Both the position numbers and the translations under genes were made by a program. This document shows, piece by piece, positions 46,575 through 55,888 of a stretch of 64,000 nucleotides of DNA; within the stretch, counting starts at the first letter, position 1; each line of letters opens with the position of its first letter. Location: assembly GCF_033958435.1 (NCBI RefSeq), contig NC_134139.1, positions 206,381,501 through 206,445,500 of the forward strand, read 5' to 3'. Below the pieces are notes generated by a model, which made no database searches, was not told the DNA's origin, and worked only from the letters and a program-made list of their open reading frames with translations. This stretch comes from Carettochelys insculpta (taxonomy: Eukaryota > Chordata > Testudines > Carettochelyidae).

Positions 46575-49500
46575 ATGAGGAGTATTCGCCTTCCATTGGC
46601 TGCTCTTCTCCTGCTCTCCATGGCAGCTTCAGGTAACATGGAAATTCATACGTGGTGCTCCACAAGGGGACTCACAGATGTTGGGAAGTTGAGCTCATGG
46701 TGGGCTGAATTCTACAATAAACTTTCTTTTGTCTGATATGCATTCAACCAGAACCCTCAGGTCACCAGCACAAACATGCTGCTTTCCATTCTGTGACCAA
46801 AACTGACTGTGGAACTAACTCCCAGCCCCAGAGCTGCTGCAGTTCTTCCAGCCCCATTACTGCTGAAGTTCCTTCAGTTCTAACCAGCTTCCTGGAGCTT
46901 CCAGCATTCCCCTGTGCCCTGAAGCTGCCAGCATTCCCCCTGCTCTGGCACTTCCAGCAGTACCCTGGCCCCAGAACTACTGGCTTCCTGGCTGCAGAGC
47001 TACTGGCTTCATCCTGGCCCTAGGGCTGCTGACGTTTCCCCAGCCCTGGCCAGCTTCCAGGCCCTTGAGCTTCTGGCTTCACCCCCACCCTGGAGATTCC
47101 TGCAGTCACCCAGCCCTGACTGGCTTCCTGCATCCAGAGTTGCTGGCATTCCCATTCAGGAATCCTGTGGTTTTGCCTCTCCTGAGCCCTATCTGTGCCT
47201 CCCCAGTTACTTTCTGTTAACCTGCATATTTTCATATCCAGCAACCTCCCAGTCCCAGGGTTGCTGGATATGAAAGAGTTTATAGTAGTTCCCAGGGACC
47301 TTTCGGGGCTGGTGCAGACATGTGGCCAATCTAGGTGCCATGAAACTGACCCAGATTACAACACAGGTTCCTACTTAAACAATTAAAAGGCCTGTGACGT
47401 GCCACACTCTGTACTTAAACTTTCAGTAGTGATTGCTTTATAGCCCCACCCCCAATAGAAAATTGGTCTTTAACTATACGTAGGAAGCGGCTGTCGCTGT
47501 ACAGTTTGCGTGGGAGGTGGAACTTAGGACCAGAGGGAAAGCTGCTGAAAATGACCTTTTCTGTTCTTTTTAGGTTTTGTTACTTTTATTTATTTTGCAA
47601 TCAAAAATTTCCAAACTTTGACATTTGAAATTTTTCAAACGTTGAGGGATTTGGGAGGGAGTAGGGTTCCCTTGTCTCCGCTCCTTTTAACACTGAATGC
47701 AGCAGAATGAAGCCAGGCTATTTTGCCCTTCCGTAAATTTTTAAAACTCCAGGATTTTTGGAAAAATTGTGAGACCTTCCCATGGGGCAGAGTTCCACAG
47801 GTTCCTTACTCTTTAGGCCACTTGGTAACATTTTCAGAGTTAGAGAAGTTGCAGAGCAGGAAGAAAGGGTGTGTGGAGATCTACAAGCTGTAGATGTCAT
47901 TTATTTATTTATTATGTGGGTCACTTCTTTATTTTGGGTGCCATTTTAAGAGAGATGTGGACAAAGTAGAGAAAATTCAGAGAAGAGCAACAAAAATGAG
48001 CAAAGGTCCAGAAAACACGACCTCTGAGGGAAGATTGAAAACAAATGGATTTGTTTAGTCCGAAGAAGAGACCGGGTAGGGCATAACACTTTTGACGTAC
48101 ATAATAGGCTGTTAAGTGGAGGAGGGATAGGAACTGTGCTTGTTAACTTCTGAGGATAGGACATGAAGCAATGGGATTAAATGGCTACTAGGGAGATACA
48201 GATTGGACTTTAGAAAACTTCCTGTCAGGGTAGTAGACAACTTCCTGTCAGCATTGGACTAAATTGCCTAGGGAGTTTGTGGAATCTCTATCACTGGAGG
48301 TTGTTAAGATCTAGGTCATGGGTAGGTGACCAAATAGCAAGAAGAACAATTTTTTCCAATCCAGTAAAAAACTGAATCATTCAAGAGCCCCAGCGTATGC
48401 GAATATGAGAGGATCCTTAATAAATAATGTCAGACCATACTCTTTGTATCCCTGTTTTAAGAACAACGCACACACAATGATTTGTGATGCAATACATGTT
48501 TACTGTAGGACATTCACAAACTTTTTACATCTTCTATTTCCTCACACTTTATGTGTGTGTTTGTACCACTTGCTCTTGCAAGCCTTCTCTCTCTCTGGAG
48601 GGGGGTGGGCGGGGGGGGGGTTAGCTAATGCTTCTTGATCATTTGCTGTTTAGATAGGAGCTGTTAATTGTTGGGCTTTTAGATGTTCACCATTTATTGA
48701 AAATAATCAGGAGGAATTGTGTTTTCTTAACTTTGTAATTATGGTGTCAGGAGCCACAAAGAAATCCTTAAAGAGCCACATGTGGCTCCAGGGCCACAGG
48801 TTGCAGACCTCTGGTCTAGGTAACACCTAGTCCAGCGGGGGGTGCAGAGGACTGGACTAGATGGCTATACAGGTTCCTTCTCATCCTACTTACCTAGGAT
48901 GCTATGATTTGTTTGCATTCTGTGACAAAAAGGAAACGTGGGGGAGAAATGATAACGGTGGTCACTTGATGATTACCTCTTCTGTTCATTCCCTCTGAAA
49001 CACCTGTGTCAGGGCTGCCTCCCCACTCTGACACTTTGAGTGGAGAACATTTCCCATCCATACAATGGGGTGACAGAGTTGCCCTCTCTCGCATACGTGT
49101 GGGGAAGGTAATATATTTCAGACTGTGAGCTGCACACTTACTGTGGTCAAAAGGTCTGGCCAATGACTTGCCTATGCTGCAATCAGGACATGGGCAACGT
49201 AGCTCCAATACCAACAGCAGTGAAACCCCAGCAGCATCTAGTGACTTGAGTTGATATCCAGGTATGGCTATGCAATAAAACACCCTGTTCCTGAGGCAGA
49301 GTATGGGTGTCTGTCCTGCACATCTGTAGTTAAGACCCCCAGACCAGTGAGCCTGAATCAGCTAAGCCTGAGCCAGCTATGGGTGTTTTCTTGCAGGGAA
49401 CAAAAGACCCTGGAGACCTAAGGGTTTGTGGTGCTGTTGTGATCTGTGCAAGCTACATCAAGTTCCATTTGGACTCTAAGATGAGACCTACCAACAGGGA

Positions 49501-49812
49501 GTGTTTAAGACACCATGCAAACAATGTGTTGCTCTTATACTGACCTGTATTCCCATTACTTTTTTCCTCCATTTGTGTCTATATGCCGATAACTTGTCCC
49601 TCTTCCCCTTTACACAGGTTATGCAGAGATGCCCATACCCTGCCTTATTCCAATTCTGTGTGTGTTAGGCTGACTCCTTGTAATGTGCAAGATTGGGATG
49701 AAGTTTTCCTGCTTTGAACGCTGCAAATGAAAGCTAAAGAAATTGAAGATACACCTGGCAGATACATGGACGTAGCCACATTACTCATGCGCCAGTCTTG
49801 TTTTAAATAAAA
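46575..49812 (+). CDS. Putative small secreted cysteine-rich peptide gene, unit A (partial model)
   Basis: The signal exon 46575-46632 encodes MRSIRLPLAALLLLSMAASG (last codon split), a classic cleavable signal peptide. It is followed by donor ag|gtaaca in phase 1, the arrangement of beta-defensin signal exons. The terminal exon begins at 49618 after 'tcttcccctttacacag' and carries AATAAA at 49806-49811. Joined directly to exon 1 it would read YAEMPIPCLIPILCVLG and stop at TGA 49671-49673; the same frame beyond holds three more Cys and ends at 49730. A nearly invariant internal block (48950-49330) may hold another exon: acceptor 'tatatttcag' at about 49130 gives, in the right phase, a start with DCELHTYC and then TCLCC. 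The exon structure is unresolved, and the terminal exon has stops in all simple models, so unit A may be a pseudogene. Unit B is a tandem copy. Confidence 0.5.
46716..47286. repeat. Sequence present in unit A but absent from unit B
   Basis: It interrupts a segment that is continuous in unit B at about 57398. It is rich in loose repeats of 'gctgctggcattcccc' or 'cttccagcattcccctg'. The origin is unknown: an insertion in A or a deletion in B. Confidence 0.5.
47900..48317 (+). mobile_element. CR1 3' fragment, part 1 (present in both units)
   Basis: 'gtagagaaaattcagagaag' and 'gcaacaaaaatgagcaaagg' encode a decayed ATK..KGL...SEGRL tail region. It continues after the hAT insertion at 48823. Part of the same CR1 is found in unit B (57965-58025 and 59123-59240), so it predates the duplication. 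Confidence 0.75.
48318..48814. mobile_element. Non-autonomous hAT insertion in unit A
   Basis: It is flanked by tctaggtc (48310-48317) and tctaggta (48815-48822), an 8-bp duplication with one mismatch. The left end 'atgggtaggtgaccaaatag' and the right end 'gagccacatgtggctccagg' plus 'gccacaggttgcagacctct' are of the common 'gagccac...ggttgc.gacc' hAT type. A G-run (48599-48620) is internal. It is absent from unit B. Confidence 0.8.
48823..48910 (+). mobile_element. CR1 3' fragment, part 2
   Basis: 'aacacctagtccagcggggg', 'aggactggactagatggc' and 'ggttccttctcatcctactt' form the end of the CR1 interrupted by the hAT. Confidence 0.75.
48950..49330 (+). other. Nearly invariant block inside units A and B
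   Basis: It differs from 59280-59665 at only a few positions, and about 170 bp (49050-49225) appears identical, while surrounding parts of the two units are visibly more diverged. It contains two exon candidates in phase with the signal exon. The first is an open segment from 'ctgtgtcag|gg' to 'ggggaag|gtaata' without cysteines. The second is a Cys-rich segment from 'tatatttcag|ac' with five Cys (CELHTYC...TCLCC). The antisense strand is also open (48894-49283). Either purifying selection or gene conversion could explain the identity. Confidence 0.5.
49806..49811 (+). promoter_or_regulatory. Polyadenylation signal, unit A
   Basis: AATAAA is followed by 'agttctgtctgttaaatgtc'. The same signal and flank occur in unit B and in the inverted remnant. 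Confidence 0.75.
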
Positions 49813-50049
49813 GTTCTGTCTGTTAAATGTCCTGCACGCTGCTTTTTCTTTTCCTCCTGCAAACCAGAATATCTACAAACATCAGAGGTGAGATTGTCAG
49901 CGTGATCGCCCCCCCGGCACCGTTGCAGCCTTCCAGCAACAGCCAATTACATTCATAATTTTGGTATATACGCCATAATACCGGGATTGTCATAAAGCAC
50001 AAAATAAAAAGGTGCGGAATAAAGGAAAGATGGTGGAAGTGACATATCT

Positions 50050-50345
50050 AGCATCGGGTTCTATATTATTGGAGATTTTTAAGAGCAGGTTAGATAAACA
50101 TCTGTCAGGGATGGTCTAGATCGGGGTGAGCAGACTTTTTATGTTAGGCCCCACTTCTCAGCATGTGTAAGAAGATAAGCCTGTAGAAAACTTTATTAAT
50201 CCATATATAAATGTGAATACACAGACACAAAAACAGTAACAGATTTCATCATTTTTAATTAGATGGATGAGCCTGTGACCTAGCAGTGCCACCCAATGAA
50301 ATTTCATGAGCCCTGCGAGGACCTGCGCCCTCCCTTTGCGCACAT
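50050..50345 (+). mobile_element. CR1 tail with hAT-like insertion (shared by units A and B)
   Basis: 'ttggagatttttaagagcag' and 'gataaacatctgtcagggatgg' are CR1 sequence. They run into 'cggggtgagcagactttttatgttaggcccc', the terminus of a hAT-type repeat. The same composite is at 60375-60735, so it predates the duplication. Confidence 0.65.
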
Positions 50346-50349
50346 ATCA

Positions 50350-51433
50350 CAGTGGGAATTCTTGCTCCAGGCCACGCCGAGTTTACTAATTTGCGTGTGT
50401 TATGGGAGCACCTCCTTCCCTGAAGATTGCAGTTTGACAGTGTGGGAAGCCATGTGTGTCCCATGGTTCCTGACAGCGACACATTGAACTTCTGGCTACC
50501 CCAACTAGACTGCCAGTCAGCCAGTAAATCAACCCAGCTCCTCCAAGTTGGGGGAGCATGAGAACAAGCAATAGAAAAGTTTTTATAGAAATGCAAAAAG
50601 TTTTTATAGGGCTGCAAAATGTGTGATGGACAGGGGATAGCTGAGTTTTCTTTGTGTCCTCAGCGAAGTCTTACAATGTGGAGGGGTTCGGGCAGAGCAC
50701 CTGGAGGATTGGGGCCCATTGTGCATGCATATCCCGAGGGAGTGGTTCCTGCTCTGATAAGATGATACCATGAAGCCAGCAAGACCGAGGAAGGGGCAAA
50801 CGAGGCAGAAAGAGAGGATGTGGCATTCAGCAGGTCAGTGGCAGAGATGGTCACAGAACCCAAGCCAGTGCGCTAGTAGCTAGGTACCCCTGTCTCCTCC
50901 ACTTAGTTGCTGTGGCCATTCCAGCAATATTGATTCTTCGATGAGAATATTGAAGAAATGGAACCTGAGGACAATTTTTTTAGCCCATCTCATCCTGTGC
51001 TGAAGTCAAGTGATTAACTTGGATAATGTTGTTCTTATTCTGGTACCCCCTTGAGCATCCTGTCCTCTGGAACTTGAACATGGAGGGCATTTTTTTTTAC
51101 ACACTCGGCCAGTAACGTGAAACACTTAATAGTCTGTTGGGCTAAACTGTCCTCTCACATAGGTACTGATCCTGCACCACTAAAGTCAATCTGAACCCTG
51201 CTGGAGACTTCAGGGTGCATAGGGTCAGACCCCTCCTGGATGCAGTGCAAACCCAGTGACTGCAGTGGGGGTTTTTTCATTGCTCTGTTTGGAAACAGAA
51301 TTCTGCTCCTTATGGACACACCACAGTGGTGCACCTGTTCTGGGCAGTGCACACCTTTAATGCTACCTAGACTCACTGTGGACTTTGGTGACAACCTGAG
51401 GAAAGGCCTGGTCCCATACTCACTTTTATCTAA
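50350..51433. other. Downstream flank of unit A, no gene recognised
   Basis: 50350-50720 is paralogous to 61890-62270 ('tcccatggttcctgacagcgacaca', 'gccagtcagccagtaaatcaac'), extending the duplicated unit. The remainder up to 51433 shows nothing assignable. Confidence 0.6.
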
Positions 51434-51520
51434 GTACAGGTTGAACCTCTCTCATCCAGCACCCTCAGGACCTCACTGGTGCCAAACAAGAGAAGTTATC
51501 CGAACCACAGGAGGTCAATA
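51434..51520 (+). repeat. 'caggttgaacctctct' repeat fragment
   Basis: The start 'tacaggttgaacctctctcatccagcacc' matches 24977-25010. It may be the terminus of a small DNA transposon. The other end was not found. Confidence 0.45.
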
Positions 51521-51851
51521 TTGTCTAGCAGCCTTCCCAAAACTTCCACGGCTTACGGGGCTCTTGGAAGACATTGAGGGGTAAATTACAGCTAAATAAC
51601 AGCACAGAACACAGAGAGCCAGGACTGGCAGCTGGAAACAAACTTTACACGATTCCGGGGTGACATCAGCCAGGCCTCCCAGTAGAAACATAGGCTAAGA
51701 GCTGAACCCCTTGTAACACAGCAGGGCTGGTCCTACTAAAGCTGAATCTAGCTCCAAAATTCTGGCTCCCTCTGTTCACTAAGCCTGCCAGCTACCTTGT
51801 TAAGAAGGCAGACACTTTGGGGCCGAGACACAAGAGTGACCTCAGAGAGCT

Positions 51852-53037
51852 CTAAGAACATAAGAAAATGAGTGCATAAGCACGGCCACATTGGTCAGAC
51901 CAAAGCTCCATCCAGCCCAGTATCCTGTCGGCCGACAGTGGCCAATGCCAGGTGGCCCAGAGGGAGTGAACCGAACAGGTAACAATCTCTCTCCTGCCAT
52001 CCACCTCCAGCCTGTGACAAACAGAGGCTAGGGACACCATTGCTACCCAGCCTGGCTAATCGCCATTGATCAACATAACCTCCATGAATTTATCTAGGGC
52101 TTTTTAAACCCCTGTTATAGTCCTAGCCTTCACATCCTCCTCCGGCAAGGAGTTCCATCGGTTGACTGTGCATTGTGTGAAGAAGAACTTCCTTTTATTT
52201 CTTTTAAACCCGCGGCCGATTAATTTCATTTGGTGACCCCTAGTACTTGTATTATGGGAAAGAGTAAATAACTTTTCCTTGTTCACTTTCTCCACAGTAC
52301 TCATGATTTTATATACCTCAATCATATCCCCCCTTAGTCTCCTCTTTTCTAAGCTGAAGAGTCCTAGTTTCTTCATATGGGACCTGTTGCAAACACCTAA
52401 TCGTTTTAGTTGCCCTTTTCTGAACGTTTTCTAATGCCAATAGATCTTTTTTTGAGATGAGGAGACCACATCTGCACGTGGTGTTCACGATGTGGGCCTA
52501 CCATGGTTTTATATAAGGGCAATAAGATATTCTCCATCATATTCTCTAGCCCTTTTTTAACGATTCCAAACATCCTGTTTGCTTTTTCAACTGCCGCTGC
52601 TCACTGCGTGGATGTTTTCAGAGAACTACCCACAATGACTCCAAGATCTCTTTGCTGATTAGTTGTTGCTAAATTAGCTCCCATCATACTGGATGTATAG
52701 TTGGGGTTATTTTTTCCAATGTGCATTACTTTACATGTATCCACTTTAAGTTTCATTTGCCATTTTGTTGCTCAATCACTCAGTATTGTGAGATCCTTTT
52801 GCAGTACTTCACAGTCTGCTTTGGTCTTAACTATCTTGAGCAATTTCTTCTCATCTGCAAAGTTTGCCACCTCAAAGTTTAAACACTCTCCAGGTCATTC
52901 ATGAATAAGTTGAACAGGAGTGTTCCTGGGACTGATCCTTGGGGAAAGCCACTGGTTACCCCTCTCCATAATGAAAATTTACTATTTATTCCTACCCTTT
53001 GTTTTCTGTCTTTTAACCAGTTCTCAGTCCATGAAAG
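51852..53037 (-). mobile_element. CR1-like LINE, 3' portion (split by an LTR)
   Basis: The 3' end at about 51852 has the 'taagaacataag' tail, and 'ccagcccagtatcctgtcgg' is the usual 3' UTR. The minus-strand translation gives [22 protein letters not shown] and then NRWNSLPEE. Further upstream it reads the RT motif for a (G)SVPGTVLFNLF-type segment near 52910-52940. It stops at 53037 in 'tctcagtccatgaaag', where an LTR intrudes. The upstream portion continues at 54761. Confidence 0.88.
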
Positions 53038-53116
53038 TGTTATGCTTCAAACGAAGCACACGAGATCTTTTATAGGGGAGAAAGCAGTATGCTGCATTTA
53101 TTGAGAATATAACAGT

Positions 53117-53680
53117 AAGAACATAAGAACATAAGAACATAAGAATGGCCATACTGGGTCAGACCAAAGGTCCATCCAGCCCAGCATCCCATCTGCCGAC
53201 GGTGGCCAATGCCAGGTGCCCCAGAGAAGGAGAACAGAAGACAATGATCAAGTGATTTATCTCCTGCCATCCATCTCCTGCCCTTGTTCTGAAGGCTAGG
53301 GCACCATACTTTATCCCTGGCTAATAGCCATTTATGGACCTAACCTGCAAAAATTTATCAAGCTCTTTATTAAACCCTAATAGAGTCCTGGCCTTCACAG
53401 CCTCCTCGGGCAAGGAGTTCCACAGGTTGACTGTGCGCTGTGTGAAGAAAAATTTCCTTTTATTAGTTTTGAACCTACTACCCATCAATTTCATTTGGTG
53501 TCCCCTAGTTCTTGTATTATGGGAAAAGGTAAATAATTTTTCTATATTCACTTTCTCCACACCATTCATGATTTTATATACCTCTATCATATCGCCCCTC
53601 AATCGCCTCTTTTCCAAACTGAAAAGTCCCAGTCTCTCTAGCCTCTCCCCATATGGGACCCGTTCCAAGCCCCATATGCT
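53117..53680 (-). mobile_element. CR1-like LINE 3' end nested in the LTR
   Basis: The tail 'taagaacataagaatggcca' is followed by 'cagcccagcatcccatctgc'. The frame (53321-53668, minus) is open over [40 protein letters not shown] and beyond. It is a younger copy than the host LINE, judging by its intact frame. Confidence 0.88.
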
Positions 53681-53689
53681 TTTCAGTCA

Positions 53690-53712
53690 CACACACACAC
53701 ACACACACACCA
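53690..53712 (+). repeat. (CA)n microsatellite
   Basis: A run of 'cacacacacacacacac' lies at the 5' edge of the nested LINE tail. Confidence 0.95.
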
Positions 53713-54508
53713 TGCACAGAGTCCCATCAAATGATGTTATAGTTACCAATCCAGAGCCTGGATCAATCTAGTGGCCAGCTAGACTGATCACAGAGGGGGA
53801 ACAGGGCCTTGTCGGTCACGATCTGAAGCTCTTCTGGAGTTGATGGCAAGACGAACCCAAAATCCCATGGCAACGCACCCTGCTTTTATAATCCTTTCCT
53901 CCATTGAGGTTTGCTGTGTCAGTCTGTGACTGGTGTGCTATCTTTCAATACCAATGGTTCTCTACACATCTGCAGAAGTGTCATCCTGTAATCAATTGTC
54001 CTTAGGGGTGCCTGCTCCATGCTTTAGAGTCATCGATCTGCCAATCCAATCGCTTCTTGGCTGGGGGTATGCACTGATGGTCCTTCTCTGATACCGTGAA
54101 GTCTGTCTTCACCCACACTTCGTCCCTCCTTCCTTGGCCATCTGGCTCTGAGTATAACCTTCACACCTTTATCTCAACCCAGACATATCACTTTCACCTG
54201 CGAACAATTCTTACAAGGACTCTCAGAGAAAAGCAGAGCAAAGGTGTTGTAAATCAAACAATTTAGGCTTCAGCCTTCAACATCATCCTGTAATCTCATT
54301 AACATAGACACAATACCAAACTGTCGCTTACTTACTTACTAAATTCAATAAACTCTAAAACAGGAGGCATATATTCAATTAAAGAACTTAATCAATAAAA
54401 TCAATAAGTGTTACATGTGTTAATATCAGATGGGTAGCCGTGTTAGTCTGGATCTGTAGAGCAACGAAGGGTCCTGTGGCACCTTATAGACTAACAGAAA
54501 AGTTTAGA

Positions 54509-54546
54509 GCATGAGCTTTCGTGAGTAAACTCACTTCTTCAGATGC
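54509..54546 (-). ncRNA. Hammerhead ribozyme-like motif, intact core (minus)
   Basis: Order on the minus strand: gcat (helix I), ctgaaga, extra a, gtgag-ttta-ctcac (helix II), gaa, agct (a two-base-pair self-complementary helix III), cleavage position c, atgc (helix I). All conserved core bases CUGANGA and GAA are present. 'cuc' obeys the NUH cleavage rule. The short palindromic helix III would favour activity as a dimer, as proposed for Penelope hammerheads. The extra A after CUGANGA is unusual, but I recall it from a natural viroid hammerhead. Confidence 0.7.
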
Positions 54547-54574
54547 TGGTGAAGAAGCATCTGAAGCATCTGAA

Positions 54575-54612
54575 GCATCTGAAGAAGTGAGTTTACTCAC
54601 GAAAGCTCATGC
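54575..54612 (+). ncRNA. Hammerhead ribozyme-like motif, intact core (plus)
   Basis: Same sequence as the minus-strand motif 28 bp away, in opposite orientation. Compared with the copies at 11.5 and 42.0 kb, helix II is gtgag/ctcac instead of gtggg/ccca(c/t), a change on both sides that keeps the pairing. The helix I strand gcat is preceded by two extra 'gcatctgaa' copies. Confidence 0.7.
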
Positions 54613-54760
54613 TCTAAACTTTTCTGTTAGTCTATAAGGTGCCACAGGACCCTTCGTTGCTCTACATGTGTTAATATGTTACCTTACACCGCTACCTTGT
54701 TAAGCTTAAAATTCAAAGTTTAAAAGAGAATAAAAGAGAATAAAACTTTCAACTCCAACA

Positions 54761-55888
54761 AAAGGATCTTCCCTCTTATCCCATGACAACTTAATTTACC
54801 TAAGAGCCTTTGGTGAGGGACCTTGTCAAAGGCTTTCTGGAAATCTAAGTACATTATACCTGCTGGATCCCCCTTGTCCGTGTGTTTGGTGACCCCTTCA
54901 AAGAACTCTAATAGATTAGTAAGACGTGATTTCCCTTCACAGAAACCATGTTGACTTTTGCCCAACAAACGATGCTCCTCTGTGTGTATGACAATTTTAT
55001 TCTTTACTATGGTTTCAACTAGTTTGCCCAGTACTGATGCTGGACTTACTGGTCCGTAATTGCCAGGATCGCCTCTAGAGCCCTTTTTAAATATTGATGT
55101 TATGTTAGCTATCTTCCAGTCATTGGGTACAGAGGCTGAGTTAAAGGATTGGTTATAAACCACAGTTATTAGTTCTGCAATTTCACATTTGAGTTCTTTC
55201 AGAACTCTTGGGTGAATGCCATCTGGTCCCAGTGACTTATTACTGTTAAGTTTGTCAATTTTTTCCAAAACCTCCTCTAATGACACCTCAGTCTTGGATA
55301 ATTCTTCCGATTTGTTACCTACAAAGGATATCTTAGGTTTGGAATCTCCTTACCTTCCTCAGCCATGAAGACTGAAGCAAAGAATTCATTTATTTTCTCT
55401 GCCATGACTTGATCTTCTTTGAGTGCTCCTTTTTAATCTGCATCTTCTAGGGGCCCCACAGATTGTTTAGAAGGCTTCCTGCTCCTGATGTGCTTAAATA
55501 CAGTTTGTTATTGCTTTTTGAGTTTTTTGCTAGCTGTTCTTAAAACTCCTTTGTGGCTTTTTATTACATTTTTACACTTAATTTGGCAGTGTTTATGCTC
55601 CTTTCTATTTTCTTCACTAGGATTTGACTTCCACTGTTTAAAAGATGCCTTTTTATCTCTCACTGCTTCTTTTACATGGTTGTTAAGCCACAGTGGCTCT
55701 TACTGTGTTCTTTTAAAATGGGTTATATATGTAAGTTGGGCCTCTATTATTGTGTCTTTCCACGCAATTTGCAGGGATTTTAATCTAGTCACTGTACCTT
55801 TCCATTTCTGTTTAAGCAACTTCCTCATTTTTGCATAGTTCCTCTGCTCCTACAATGTCTTCTTTAACCTGTGATGTAGTCGTTGCAA
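54761..55888 (-). mobile_element. CR1-like LINE, 5' portion (reverse transcriptase)
   Basis: It continues the LINE of 51852-53037. The minus-strand frame to 55286 shows SLGPDGIHPRVLKEL, VPNDWKIANITSIFKKGSRG, QHGFCEGKSRLTNLLEFFEG and YLDFQKAFDKVPHQRLLGKL, which are RT domains before the catalytic box. Upstream to 55888 lies a decayed linker with stops ('FFASVF'-type segment). The endonuclease is missing. The element ends exactly where duplicated unit B starts. Confidence 0.85.

Larger units (their letters stand above)
54428..54665. repeat. Head-to-head pair of Penelope-type tails (foldback)
   Basis: The arms 54456-54546 and 54575-54665 are perfect or near-perfect inverted copies. The sequence between them is built of 'gaagcatct' repeats. 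Each arm has a complete hammerhead-like core and then 'ctgttagtctataaggtgcc' and 'acaggacccttcgttgctct'. 54428-54455 adds 'gggtagccgtgttagtctgg', the outermost part of the family tail. Confidence 0.9.
53038..54760 (-). mobile_element. Solo LTR (endogenous retrovirus-type) with nested insertions
   Basis: It is bounded by tgttatgc...ccaaca, that is TG...CA ends, with exact 4-bp duplications AAAG at 53034-53037 and 54761-54764. On the minus strand it reads from 'tgttggagttgaaag' to 'gaagcataaca'. AATAAA lies near the downstream end (about 53095-53100), as in R/U5. Removing it restores the reading of the host LINE across the junction. No viral genes are present. Inside it lie a LINE tail (53117-53680), a CA microsatellite (53690-53710) and a Penelope-like foldback (54428-54665). 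Confidence 0.75.

Noticed and set aside
48894..49283. Antisense open frame in the invariant block (longer in unit B, 59151-59726)
   Set aside because: No known domain and no start or splice context. More likely a consequence of the block's composition, although the conservation leaves it open. It is noted under the block instead.
50158..50343. Small coding gene suggested by an open frame over the hAT-like segment
   Set aside because: The sequence is a repeat shared with 60460-60735, where the frame is not conserved.
54541..54580. CRISPR-like array from repeated 'gcatctgaa'
   Set aside because: The unit is 9 bp with no spacers, in a eukaryotic repeat. It is a local expansion of the hammerhead helix I strand.
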